A stretch of DNA of 12,626 bases from JBBDSJ01 sp040905025 (lineage in GTDB: Bacteria; Pseudomonadota; Gammaproteobacteria; Methylohalomonadales; Methylohalomonadaceae), in assembly GCA_040905025.1 (NCBI GenBank), contig JBBDSJ010000012.1, positions 1-12,626 on the forward strand, written 5' to 3'. Below the pieces are notes generated by a model, which was not told the origin of the DNA, did not search any database, and saw nothing but the letters and a program-made list of their open reading frames with translations. Within the stretch, counting starts at the first letter, position 1. The number at the start of each line of letters is the position of its first letter. Position numbers and translations under genes: made by a program. Below, in pieces: positions 1 through 7,208 of this stretch.

Positions 1-169
1 CACTCCTCAGAGCACGAGCAGTGCTACATGGATGTAGCGGTCACGTAGCAAAGGATGCAATATCGAAAATTGTGATTTTCGATTTTCTTCATTTTTCAAC
101 CACTTAATTGGTTGAAAAATGGCAGTACATCCCTGTACTGCAGGAACCCCTGAATAAATCAGAGCTTCC
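1..169 (-). repeat. Partial copy A of a palindrome-rich MITE-like element
   Basis: This stretch is the reverse complement of 7209-7377. By eye it differs at 13 of 169 positions (about 92% identity) with no indels. It is made of consecutive small inverted repeats: 1-23 (stem of 7 with one mismatch), 23-38 (GCTACA/TGTAGC), 64-81 (CGAAAAT/ATTTTCG), 91-120 (28 of 30 palindromic positions), 122-141 (GCAGTACA/TGTACTGC) and 143-169 (terminal hairpin, two mismatches). The element probably continues to the left of the window, because copy B has a further 66 bp on that side. A 64-codon open frame across it is a by-product of the repeat. Positions 170-370 hold nothing recognisable apart from whatever promotes the methyltransferase gene. 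Confidence 0.8.
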
Positions 170-370
170 TTAGATTTAATTAGCCGATGCCAATAAAACA
201 TACTCAGGTGCCGATACGCCAGACTCAGCTAACCTAACGATCAGGCTGTCCCATGCATGCGCAGATGTTTATTCCCGCCACGCTAAATCATAAATTTCCC
301 CTGATGCCTTATCCCCGCAGGATTATGCAGAAATATCTTTTGTTCAGCATTTCTGTTTATATGTATAGCA

Positions 371-1018
371 ATGTTGGCTGATTTGCAGTGTCCGCTTTGC
401 ATGCACAGAAATATTATTCATTATCATCAGGATAATGTTCGCCATTACTGGCTTTGCAAACTTTGTTCACTGGTATTCGTGGCTACAAGTGAATACCTGA
501 CCGAGACACAGGAACAAGCGCATTATGATCAGCATGAAAATTATATTAATGATCCCGGCTATCGAAACTTTCTGAACAGACTGGCAGCACCCTTGCTCGA
601 GTGCCTGACTGCGAACCAGTGTAATGGCCTTGATTTTGGCTGCGGTCCCGGACCGGCATTGGCTGATATGTTGGCCGATGCCGGGAAAAATATGCGTCTG
701 TATGATCATTTTTATTTTCCGGACACTTCCGTCTGGCAAATGCAGTACGATTTCATTACCTGCACTGAAGTTATCGAGCATCTGCATCATCCGGCAATTG
801 AACTCGATCGCTTGATCAGGCAGCTGCGTCCCGGTGGCTGGCTTGGCATAATGACCAAACGCGTCAGAGACTCCACTGCCTTCCGGAACTGGCACTACAT
901 TCGCGACCCGACCCATGTAGCTTTCTATAGTGACTCGACCTTCTGCTGGATTGCACAGCACTGGCACCTAGAGCTTGAGTTTATCGATAATGATGTTGTT
1001 TTATTGCAAATTCAATGA
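371..1018 (+). CDS. Class I SAM-dependent methyltransferase with N-terminal zinc ribbon
   Basis: The product is a 215-residue cytoplasmic protein of the Methyltransf_23 type. Four cysteines in two CxxC pairs (C7/C10 and C29/C32) make a likely zinc ribbon. The SAM-binding motif I is LDFGCGPG at 87-94, and a post-motif stretch TCTEVIEHLHHP is typical of this superfamily. LRPGGWLGIMT is the usual strand before the C-terminal part. The end, with DVVLLQIQ, looks complete. The substrate cannot be read from sequence. ATG 371 has no clear Shine-Dalgarno sequence; the preceding in-frame stop is at 302. It stands alone on the plus strand between repeat copy A and a porin remnant that begins one base after its stop codon. 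The fold assignment is firm; the biological role is unknown. Confidence 0.85.
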   Translation: MLADLQCPLCMHRNIIHYHQDNVRHYWLCKLCSLVFVATSEYLTETQEQAHYDQHENYINDPGYRNFLNRLAAPLLECLTANQCNGLDFGCGPGPALADMLADAGKNMRLYDHFYFPDTSVWQMQYDFITCTEVIEHLHHPAIELDRLIRQLRPGGWLGIMTKRVRDSTAFRNWHYIRDPTHVAFYSDSTFCWIAQHWHLELEFIDNDVVLLQIQ

Positions 1019-1019
1019 G

Positions 1020-1286
1020 CCGGACGGCCGGGTTAAACCTGCCCGCGATAGCCTGAATGGCGGTTATGGTGCCTGGCAGCTTTGCCTACGCCTGAGCAGC
1101 CTGGATCTCAACGTTGCAGATATCCGTGGCGGCCATCAAAGGAATCTGGCGCTGGGATTAAGCTGGTATTCAAGCCGGCAAGTACGGCTTAATACTGAAT
1201 ATATCAAGGTGCTTTCGATCCGGGGTGGTGCCTTCGTAAATGCTGAACCGGCACTATTCCAGACTCGTTTGCAGATCATCTTTTAA
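1020..1286 (+). pseudogene. 3' remnant of a phosphate-selective porin (OprO/OprP family)
   Basis: The frame ending at TAA 1284-1286 encodes about 88 residues that resemble only the last beta strands of Porin_O_P proteins: GGYGAWQL, LRLSSLDLN, RGGHQRNLALGLSWYSS, LNTEYIKV and a terminal ALFQTRLQIIF. The alternating pattern and a final aromatic residue are what outer-membrane barrels need for assembly. The signal peptide and the rest of the roughly 400-residue barrel are absent. The homologous part starts directly after the methyltransferase stop, so the 5' portion was deleted or replaced. An ATG at 975 in this frame lies inside the methyltransferase gene and is unlikely to be used. Family recognition is from memory of the C-terminal pattern. 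Confidence 0.7.
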
Positions 1287-1302
1287 CCCGGGCCAGACGC
1301 TG

Positions 1303-1831
1303 ATGACCAGAATTCGTTACGAAACCCGTCATGATGAGACTGCTGTTGATACATTAATATCTGCGGCCTTTGGCCGGGAGCAGGAAGCAGCGCTGGTTAA
1401 AACGCTGCGGAGTGAGGCAAAACCAAAACTATCGCTGGTTGCAGAAAAAACGGCGAGGTTATCGGCCATATATTTTTCAGCCCGATGCAATTCAACCCGG
1501 ATACCCCCTTGTGGCTGGGGCTTGGCCCGGTAGCAGTAGCCCCGGCTGGCAAAACAGAAAAATTGGCTCGCGGCTGATACAGGAAGGACTGGAGATGTGC
1601 CTGCGTATCGGCGCGCATGCTGTATTTGTGCTCGGCAGCTCAACTTTCTATCCACGCTTTGGTTTCCGGCCCGCCATGGACTTCGGCTTACGGTGTGAAT
1701 ACGCTGTGCCAGCGCAGGCATTCATGACACTGGAATTGCGCAAGGATGCGCTCGCCAACGTAAAAGGCCAGGTGAAATATCACCCGGCCTTTACATTACT
1801 CAACGATACACAATTCCGATCCAGCCTGTAG
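1303..1831 (+). pseudogene. GNAT N-acetyltransferase (YhbS-like, COG3153 type), two frameshifts
   Basis: Three successive frames give one recognisable protein of about 175 residues. The first frame from ATG 1303 reads to LVAEK at the A6 run 1445-1450. The frame one base back reads NGEVIGHIFFSPMQFNPDTP and GLGPVAVAP to the C4 run near 1540. A further one-base step back reads IGSRLIQEGLEMCLR, VLGSSTFYPRFGF, GLRCEYAVP, AFMTLEL and YHPAF to TAG 1829-1831. The order and motifs are those of COG3153 acetyltransferases. Each break is explained by one missing base in a homopolymer. The acetyl-CoA loop reads WQNRKIG where the family normally has a QGxGIG-like motif, which favours real decay over sequencing error. 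It converges with phaC, whose stop is 34 bp away. Confidence 0.75.
1763..1792 (-). terminator. Hairpin inside the GNAT 3' end, possible phaC terminator
   Basis: AAAGGCC (1763-1769) pairs with GGCCTTT (1786-1792), and GGTG (1771-1774) pairs with CACC (1781-1784). A single A/C mismatch separates the two stems and the loop is 6 nt. Read on the minus strand the stem ends in CCTTTTACG, a short T run, about 75-105 bp past the phaC stop. Because it is symmetrical it could also act on plus-strand transcripts. The T run is short, so intrinsic termination is plausible rather than certain. Confidence 0.45.
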
Positions 1832-1865
1832 CAGACCGGCAGAAAGCATTTTGATGATTAAGCCA

Positions 1866-2930
1866 TTAGCTACGTTCTTTTAACCACTCGCTCACTGCCG
1901 GTGGAATCATCTTCTGTGCCTTGCCGCTGACATAGATGCCAATATGGCCACCAGGGAATTCAATTTCCGTATAGTCATCGGTACCGACACAGCCGCGTAA
2001 GGCCCTGGAGGAATCAGGTGGCACCAGGTGGTCACTGGCAGCATAGATATTCAATACCGGCAACTTGATGTTCTGCAAATCAACAGTATCGTTACCAATC
2101 TTTACAGTGCCCTTGACCAGGCCATTTTGCTGGTAAAACTGCTTGGTAAACTGGCGGAAAGCTTCGCCGGCCTGATCCGGACTATCAAAAATCCATTTCT
2201 CCATGCGCATAAAATTGCGGGCTTTCTCGGTATCATCAAGAATATTTACCAGGTCGAGATACTTCTGGCCCATCAGGGTAAACGGTTTCAGATTCAGATA
2301 CGTCCAGTTCAGGAGTTCGCCGGGAACATTCCCCATTGAGTCCATCATCAGATCGACATCAATATTGCGAACCATCAGGCTCAACAAATCATTTTTGGTA
2401 TGGAAATCCACTGGCGTTACAGTGGTAACCAGATTCCTGACCTTGTCGCCATGCAGGGCGCTGTAGCAAAGACTGAATGCCCCGCCCTGACATATCCCAA
2501 GCAGATTAATCTTTTTCAGGTCATGCTTGTCACGGATAACGTCGACACAACGATCTATATAGCCGTTAATGTAGTCATTCAGATCGAGAAAGCGATCTGC
2601 CGCATCCGGGTAGCCCCAGTCAATCAGGTAAACATCCTGGCCGGCATCAAGCAAGCCCTGAATCTGGGAACGGCCATCCTGCATATCAGCCATATATGGC
2701 CGGTTTACCAGCGCATAAACAATCAGCAACGGTGTTTTGCTGACTTTTTCTACGCGTGGCTTGAAATGATAAAGGACCAGCTTGTCTTCTGAATAGACGG
2801 GCTCTTTTTCAGAAACGCCGACTTCTATCTCGCCGACTTCACTCAGGGTCTGAAAACCCTGGCTGAGCTTGTTATTGAATTCATTAATTTCCTGACTTAT
2901 CTGGTCAGGACGCATTTGGAACGGAAACAT
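1866..2930 (-). CDS. phaC: Class III poly(3-hydroxyalkanoate) synthase, catalytic subunit PhaC
   Basis: The enzyme polymerises (R)-3-hydroxyacyl-CoA, mainly 3-hydroxybutyryl-CoA, on the granule surface as a complex with PhaE. It is 354 residues, the size of the short class III subunit. The alpha/beta-hydrolase core shows the lipase-like box GICQGG with catalytic C147, then D300 in ASDHLVPP and H329 in GGHIGIYVS. This triad has the spacing of the well-studied Allochromatium enzyme (C149, D302, H331). YLIDWGYPD at 101-109 and NRPYMADMQDGRS at 76-88 are further family motifs. ATG 2930 follows phaE by 15 bp, with an AGGA Shine-Dalgarno about 9 nt upstream, so phaE and phaC should be translated from one transcript. 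The order phaE-phaC is the reverse of the classical phaC-phaE order. Confidence 0.97.
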   Translation of the reverse strand: MFPFQMRPDQISQEINEFNNKLSQGFQTLSEVGEIEVGVSEKEPVYSEDKLVLYHFKPRVEKVSKTPLLIVYALVNRPYMADMQDGRSQIQGLLDAGQDVYLIDWGYPDAADRFLDLNDYINGYIDRCVDVIRDKHDLKKINLLGICQGGAFSLCYSALHGDKVRNLVTTVTPVDFHTKNDLLSLMVRNIDVDLMMDSMGNVPGELLNWTYLNLKPFTLMGQKYLDLVNILDDTEKARNFMRMEKWIFDSPDQAGEAFRQFTKQFYQQNGLVKGTVKIGNDTVDLQNIKLPVLNIYAASDHLVPPDSSRALRGCVGTDDYTEIEFPGGHIGIYVSGKAQKMIPPAVSEWLKERS

Positions 2931-2945
2931 GGCGACGATTCCTCG

Positions 2946-4097
2946 TTAGGATTTCTTTTTACCGGTTTTCTTTTTACTGGTTTTCTTTTTACTGGTTTTC
3001 TTGCGACTAGTTTTCTTCTTGGTGACTGCAGCATCAGCTTTTTTATCAGCTCCGCTACTCGCAGTTTTGGCTGCCGGTACCGGTTTTGCTGGCTGACCCT
3101 GCAGGGACTGCATCTGTTTTTCCAGTGCAGCCAGCCGACTGCGAGTACTGATGCTCTCACGACGCATTTCCTGCTGGCGCCTTTGCATGGTTGTCATGCT
3201 TTTCTGCGTTGGCATGTTCATGGCATTCATGCTTTCATCCATGACAGTACGGCCATACTTCTTGACGGCCATCAGGTCATTCACCATGCGGCCATAGAGT
3301 TTTGAGTATTCCTCGCTGTAAACAAATTCGGCGTAGGCTTCCTCGTTGCAATCAACCCAGAGATCATAGACTTCGCGCAATTTGGTAATTGCCTTGTCTT
3401 CTGCAGCCATCTGTAGCAAACGCTCTTTCATGATATCAAGTGCCTTGATAGCCGTCTGCGCCATGGCTGATTGATATTCATTGGACGTATTTTGATATTT
3501 CAGCCACAGCCGCATGCCTTCCTGGAGTTGCTCCTGCGATTCGCGCGTATAGCCAACACCGGGAACAGACAGGAATTTGTCAGCTGCCTGTTGTGCTCCA
3601 TCCGGTTTGAACCCCTGCAGGAAATCGCCCGGGAACAATGATGTCGATGACATTGACCGCAGCATATTGTCCATCGGCATTTGCCAGGCGCTGAACGGCG
3701 TGTCTGAGGCACTGTTGCCGGCCTGCTGTGCATGCATCATGTATTTTTTCATCTGTTCAAAATGTGCGTCGAGCTGCTCGCGCCATTCATCGCCCTGCTG
3801 GCCAATCTCTGCCAATCCCTGCATGAAACGGCTTAACTGATCGGTAATGAAATAAAAGCTCTGGGTTTGCTCAATCAGCTTGCTATAGATGTCACGGGTG
3901 CCATCCGGTGCCGTCTGCGCCACAGACTGCCACCAGTACTCAAGTGCCTTGTTCCAGGGATTATCGGCGCCATTACCAGCCTGCTCACCTGTACTGCCGG
4001 TGGCCTCCTTGCTGAGTGAAGCCCAGGCATCCATGTAGCGGCGCTGGGTCTCCATTACTTCTTTGTTCCAGAACGAAAAGGGATTTTTGTCAGTCAT
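2946..4097 (-). CDS. phaE: Class III PHA synthase subunit PhaE with lysine-rich tail
   Basis: PhaE is the non-catalytic partner that activates and stabilises PhaC. The 383-residue product starts with the family-typical NPFSFWNKEV and contains SFYFITDQLSRF, VPGVGYTRESQEQ and the central helical region KLREVYDLWVDCNEEAYAE (PHA_synth_III_E type). A charged, probably coiled-coil segment lies at about 300-333. It is followed by a Pro/Ala linker and a strongly basic tail at 352-383, in which a KKTSK-like pentad repeats about four times. This tail resembles the DNA-binding tails known from PhaF and PhaM granule proteins, but nothing shows it binds DNA here. ATG 4097 has only a weak AAGTGA Shine-Dalgarno. 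The gene follows aceB by 63 bp with no terminator between them. Confidence 0.95.
   Translation of the reverse strand: MTDKNPFSFWNKEVMETQRRYMDAWASLSKEATGSTGEQAGNGADNPWNKALEYWWQSVAQTAPDGTRDIYSKLIEQTQSFYFITDQLSRFMQGLAEIGQQGDEWREQLDAHFEQMKKYMMHAQQAGNSASDTPFSAWQMPMDNMLRSMSSTSLFPGDFLQGFKPDGAQQAADKFLSVPGVGYTRESQEQLQEGMRLWLKYQNTSNEYQSAMAQTAIKALDIMKERLLQMAAEDKAITKLREVYDLWVDCNEEAYAEFVYSEEYSKLYGRMVNDLMAVKKYGRTVMDESMNAMNMPTQKSMTTMQRRQQEMRRESISTRSRLAALEKQMQSLQGQPAKPVPAAKTASSGADKKADAAVTKKKTSRKKTSKKKTSKKKTGKKKS
2952..3011 (-). repeat. 15-bp tandem repeat encoding the PhaE lysine-rich tail
   Basis: Four 15-bp units on the plus strand follow the pattern TTTCTTTTTACTGGT: 2952-2966, 2967-2981, 2982-2996 and a diverged 2997-3011. 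The middle two are identical. Each encodes one pentad of the PhaE tail. The unit length is a multiple of three, so copy-number changes would lengthen or shorten the tail without breaking the frame. Confidence 0.85.
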
Positions 4098-4160
4098 GAT
4101 ATTTTTTCACTTGCATAGAGTCTTGTGTATGTAACTGTTTCGGTACCTGATAATGATGCC

Positions 4161-5783
4161 TCAACCAGCATGTAATTCTGATAACTGCTCATAGGCTTCC
4201 AGTGTGAGGAAGTCCGGCAATTGATTGCCGGTGATCATCTTGTCCAGCAACGCTGCAGCCGCTGCAAACTGCCGCTCGCGGTAGTACTGCTCACCATGCT
4301 GAATCTTGATGAGCTCGAGCTCATGCGCCAGTACCCGGCGAAACATTTCTTCAGTCACCGCGCGGCCGTCATTGAGTATGCCTTTCGGGTACTGGATCCA
4401 CTGCCAAATCTGCGCACGTGCGATTTCGGCGGTGGCGGCATCTTCCATCATATTATAGATGGGGACTGCACCGAGGCCACCGAGCCATGCCTCAGTATAG
4501 CGCAATGCCGCGCTGACATTGTTCATCAGTCCGCTAATTGTAATCGTGCCTTCGGGTAACTTTAGCAGATCACCGGCAGTTACCACCACATCATCACGCT
4601 GGCGCATGATTTGATTGGCATCCGGCATATACTGGTTGAATACCTGTTCACAAATAGGCACCAGCGCCGGGTGACCCACCCAGGAGCCATCATGCCCGTC
4701 ACGCGCTTCCCTTTCCTTGTCGCGCCGTACCTTGGTCATCGCCATTTCATTCAAATCGGCATCTTCCTTGACCGGCAGCTGTGCGGCCATACCGCCCATC
4801 GCGTGTATACCACGACGATGACAGGTCTTGATCAGCAGTTGTGAATAGGAACGCATAAAGTGCGTGGTCATCGTGATCTGGCTGCGATCCGGCAGGACGA
4901 ACCCGGGCTGACGCCGGAAACATTTTATAAAACTGAAAATATAGTCCCAACGGCCGCAATTCAGGCCAGCTGAATGTTCACGCAGCTCGTAGAGGATTTC
5001 ATCCATCTCAAACGCAGCGAGGATTGTTTCAATCAACACCGTTGCACGTATCGTGCCGCGCGGAATAGCCAGCACATCCTGGGCAAACTTGAATATATCG
5101 TTCCACAGCCGTGCTTCTATATGTGACTGCATTTTTGGCAGATAGAAATACGGGCCCGTGCCGTTATTGATTAACTGTCTGGCATTATGGAAAAAGTAGA
5201 GGCCAAAGTCCCACAAGCCGGCCGGTACCGGCCGGCCATCCAGTCGCACATGACTCTCGATCATGTGCCAGCCGCGTGCACGCACAAACAATGTCGCGGG
5301 TTTATCCTTGAGTTTGTAGTGCTTGCCGTTTGCTGCAGTAAAGTCAATCTGGCGCCACACAGCATCGTACAGGTTGACCTGACCCTGCATAATCGCATCC
5401 CAAGTCGGGCTGGATGAATCCTCAAAATCGGCCATAAATACGCGGGCGCCGGAATTCAGCGCATTGATAACCATCTTGCGATCCACCGGACCGGTGATTT
5501 CGACACGGCGGTCATGTAAATCATGCGGGATCGATGCGACCTGCCATTCAGCTTCGCGAATGCTGCGGGTTTCTTCCAGAAAATCGGGTAATTCGCCGGC
5601 ATCAAGCTGTGCCTGGCGTTCCTGACGCCGCTGCATTAGCCGTTCAACCTCAGGCTGGAATGCACGCACCAGTTGCTCTACAAAGGCCAGCGCATCAGGA
5701 GTCAGGATTTTTTCGTAGTCTGGTTTGATCGGCGCCAGAATTTCCAACCCAGCCAGCATCTGCGCATGGGAAGTGTTATTCAT
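4161..5783 (-). CDS. aceB: Malate synthase A
   Basis: The enzyme condenses glyoxylate with acetyl-CoA to give malate and CoA, the second step of the glyoxylate shunt. It is cytoplasmic and 540 residues long, normal for isoform A. Visible motifs are GPVDRKMVINALNSGA, MADFEDSSSPTW (117-128), ATVLIET with a probable Mg-binding Glu 252, NCGRWDYIFSF with Asp 280, AMGGMAAQLPV, HDGSWVGHPAL and MMEDAATAEIAR with the likely catalytic Asp 448. Residue roles are by homology. I chose ATG 5783 over an in-frame TTG at 5789, because the GAGGG Shine-Dalgarno is 7 nt from the ATG but only 1 nt from the TTG. aceA is not next to it. It probably leads an aceB-phaE-phaC transcript, which is an unusual pairing. 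Confidence 0.97.
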   Translation of the reverse strand: MNNTSHAQMLAGLEILAPIKPDYEKILTPDALAFVEQLVRAFQPEVERLMQRRQERQAQLDAGELPDFLEETRSIREAEWQVASIPHDLHDRRVEITGPVDRKMVINALNSGARVFMADFEDSSSPTWDAIMQGQVNLYDAVWRQIDFTAANGKHYKLKDKPATLFVRARGWHMIESHVRLDGRPVPAGLWDFGLYFFHNARQLINNGTGPYFYLPKMQSHIEARLWNDIFKFAQDVLAIPRGTIRATVLIETILAAFEMDEILYELREHSAGLNCGRWDYIFSFIKCFRRQPGFVLPDRSQITMTTHFMRSYSQLLIKTCHRRGIHAMGGMAAQLPVKEDADLNEMAMTKVRRDKEREARDGHDGSWVGHPALVPICEQVFNQYMPDANQIMRQRDDVVVTAGDLLKLPEGTITISGLMNNVSAALRYTEAWLGGLGAVPIYNMMEDAATAEIARAQIWQWIQYPKGILNDGRAVTEEMFRRVLAHELELIKIQHGEQYYRERQFAAAAALLDKMITGNQLPDFLTLEAYEQLSELHAG

Positions 5784-5925
5784 CGTCAAACCCTCGTGGG
5801 TATGGGTAGATGAAGCGATAGCTCCATCATGAGATCATTCGAATTCATGGTTCGTAGTTGAACCGGTCAAGCTGAAGCTGTCTGTTTTACAGCCAACATT
5901 AGCAACACTCTGTATTAAATAATCA

Positions 5926-5952
5926 TGCATCCCGGCCTGATGACGGGATGCA
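5926..5952 (-). terminator. Terminator-like hairpin after the phasin gene
   Basis: A perfect 9-bp stem, TGCATCCCG (5926-5934) with CGGGATGCA (5944-5952), and a 9-nt loop lies 26 bp past the phasin stop codon. On the minus strand it is followed by an AT-rich but interrupted T stretch (TGATTATTTAAT). It probably separates the phasin transcript from aceB. The rest of 5784-5925 holds the aceB leader, including a TTGACC hexamer and a small GGTTC/GAACC inverted repeat at 5849-5864; I could not settle on an aceB promoter. Confidence 0.55.
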
Positions 5953-5978
5953 GACAGAACTCAACTTTAAAACTGATC

Positions 5979-6365
5979 TTAAGCCGCTTTCTTGGCCGCT
6001 GCCGTTGTCTTCTTGGCATTGGTTTTGGCGGTATCAGTTATTGTTTCAGCACTCTTCTCAAACCAGGCCATGACTTCTTCGCCGGACTCATTCAGTACAG
6101 CGGCGGTCTGCTTGGTCAGGTCAACCAGCTTGTTGCCGTAGTCGCTGGCGAGTTCAGATTCGACGGAAACCAGATCCTTGTAGTTGTTGGTGCTGCTCAG
6201 CAGTTTGGCCTGCTCGACGCTGCTTTCAATGCCGAGAGTGGCAACAGAAAACTGCAGTTCGGTCAGCTTCTGCAGGGCTTTGCTGTTGATGTCGCCCAGC
6301 TGCTGAAAGGTTTCATAAGAGGCTTTGCCAGCCTGGGTAAGTTGTTCAAAAATTTCGTTTTGCAT
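5979..6365 (-). CDS. phaP: Phasin family protein (PHA granule coat)
   Basis: Phasins cover PHA granules and keep them dispersed. The 128-residue protein has no signal peptide or membrane segment and is almost entirely helical and amphipathic. It starts MQNEIFEQLTQAGKASYETFQQLGD and continues with LQKLTELQFSVA and TLGIESSVEQAKLL, the usual phasin pattern. The last 16 residues are an Ala/Lys tail (AKKTTAAAKKAA). ATG 6365 has a GGAG Shine-Dalgarno 8 nt upstream. The gene stands between ppa and aceB as its own unit, with a strong promoter, an overlapping dyad and a terminator-like hairpin. The family call is firm; the symbol follows from the PHA synthase neighbours. Confidence 0.9.
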   Translation of the reverse strand: MQNEIFEQLTQAGKASYETFQQLGDINSKALQKLTELQFSVATLGIESSVEQAKLLSSTNNYKDLVSVESELASDYGNKLVDLTKQTAAVLNESGEEVMAWFEKSAETITDTAKTNAKKTTAAAKKAA

Positions 6366-6411
6366 AGTCTTTGCTCCAAAGATTCAGGTTGTTCATTACG
6401 TTTATCGCGAA

Positions 6412-6445
6412 AATTGTGCAATGCACAATTGTTGCGTTGCACAAT
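6412..6445 (-). promoter_or_regulatory. Dyad operator upstream of the phasin gene, PhaR-like
   Basis: A perfect 19-bp palindrome (AATTGTGCA, one central A, TGCACAATT) occupies 6412-6430. It is followed directly by a second, looser TTGC/TGCACAA array (TTGTTGCGTTGCACAAT, 6429-6445). Repeated TGC/GCA half-sites of this kind are the described targets of the PHA-responsive repressor PhaR upstream of phaP genes. The array covers the start-site side of the promoter and touches the -10, as expected for repression. No phaR gene is in the window, so the identity of the regulator is inferred. Confidence 0.6.
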
Positions 6446-6469
6446 ATAACAGCTGCCGGGTGCTGTCAA
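6441..6469 (-). promoter_or_regulatory. Sigma-70 promoter of the phasin gene
   Basis: On the minus strand a perfect TTGACA (6469-6464) is followed after 17 nt by TATTGT (6446-6441). An alternative TATATT (6448-6443) would have a 15-nt spacer. Transcription would begin near 6434, giving a leader of roughly 65-70 nt. The -10 lies within the dyad array at 6412-6445. Confidence 0.6.
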
Positions 6470-6527
6470 GCGCTGCACTGGCATAATTCGATGATCTTTT
6501 TTTGACAATTTTCCGGGCCTGGAAAAG

Positions 6528-6554
6528 AAAAACCCGGTTCATTACCGAGTTTTT
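6528..6554 (-). terminator. Rho-independent terminator of ppa
   Basis: AAAAACCCGGT (6528-6538) and ACCGAGTTTTT (6544-6554) pair at 10 of 11 positions around a 5-nt loop. Read on the minus strand, the stem ends in TTTTTCTTTTCC, a good U tract, 42 bp past the ppa stop codon. A second small hairpin (TTTTCC/GGAAAA, 6509-6526) follows directly. Confidence 0.75.
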
Positions 6555-6595
6555 AAGAAATGCTTTTATTTCAATAGCTTAATAACAAAAATGAG

Positions 6596-7144
6596 CTAGA
6601 AACGAGGTTTGTCCGGCTCCTGTTTATAGCGCTCCATCGAGGACATGATTTCATTCTTGGCCGACTGCGTGTCCTCCCAACCCTTGATCTTGACCCATTT
6701 GTTCGGCTCCAGATCCTTGTAATGCTCAAAGAAATGGCTGATCTGGTCCAGCAGCGCCGGTTGCAAATCGGTGTAGGAGTTCACGTTACGGTGAAATTTC
6801 GAGACCTTGTCGATTGGCACTGCCAGCACTTTACTGTCGTCACCGGCTTCGTCTGTCATATGCAGTACGCCGATCGGCCGGCACCGGATCACCGAACCAT
6901 GAATCAAGGGCATCGGCGTGGCCAGAATCACATCAACCGGATCACCATCCAGTGACAGGGTGCGTGGCACATAGCCATAGTTGCACGGGTAGCGCATCGA
7001 CGTATTCAGAAACCGATCGACAAACATCGCGCCGGTCTCCTTGTCGAGCTCATACTTGACCGGATCACTGTAAATCGGGATCTCGACGACGACATTGATT
7101 TCTTCGGGTGGATTGGCGCCCGAGCCTACTCTGTCCAGGTTCAT
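6596..7144 (-). CDS. ppa: Inorganic pyrophosphatase, family I
   Basis: This soluble enzyme hydrolyses pyrophosphate to two phosphates and so pulls pyrophosphate-releasing reactions forward, including that of the acetyl-CoA synthetase encoded just upstream. The 182 residues are close to the E. coli length, and the active site aligns with a constant offset of one: E21, K30, E32, R44, Y56, the signature DGDPVD with D66, D68 and D71, then D98, D103 and K105. All metal- and phosphate-binding residues appear intact. ATG 7144 has an AAGGAAA Shine-Dalgarno about 11 nt upstream. A CCGGA-AA-TCCGG inverted repeat at 7175-7186 lies in the leader; I see no convincing promoter there. The repeat element at 7209-7443 separates the gene from acs. 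Confidence 0.97.
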   Translation of the reverse strand: MNLDRVGSGANPPEEINVVVEIPIYSDPVKYELDKETGAMFVDRFLNTSMRYPCNYGYVPRTLSLDGDPVDVILATPMPLIHGSVIRCRPIGVLHMTDEAGDDSKVLAVPIDKVSKFHRNVNSYTDLQPALLDQISHFFEHYKDLEPNKWVKIKGWEDTQSAKNEIMSSMERYKQEPDKPRF

Positions 7145-7208
7145 ACGTTACAAATTTTCCTTATGGCAAATATTCCGGAAATCCGGGGTTAATCAGATTT
7201 CCACTTAT

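Noticed and set aside
1..169. CRISPR array, suggested by closely spaced short repeats
   Set aside because: The repeats are palindromes of different sequence and length without regular spacers, and there are no cas genes.
7..201. 64-codon minus-strand open frame at the window start, and a similar one at 7108-7299 on the plus strand
   Set aside because: Both follow the palindromic repeat element. Their similar peptides come from the shared repeat, with no ribosome binding site or protein-like conservation.
1445..1452. Programmed -1 frameshift at the A6 run of the GNAT gene
   Set aside because: The zero-frame phase does not fit the X XXY YYZ slippery pattern, and a second frameshift follows downstream, so slippage would not give a full-length protein.
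5925..6449. 174-codon plus-strand open frame opposite the phasin gene
   Set aside because: It is the antisense shadow of a clear phasin gene with promoter, Shine-Dalgarno and terminator. Its Leu/Phe/Gly-rich composition is what antisense of Ala/Lys/Glu codons gives.
7145..7208. A promoter for ppa in the 64 bp between its start codon and the repeat element
   Set aside because: Only weak -10-like sequences and a CCGGA/TCCGG inverted repeat are visible, with no acceptable -35 partner, so I did not call one.
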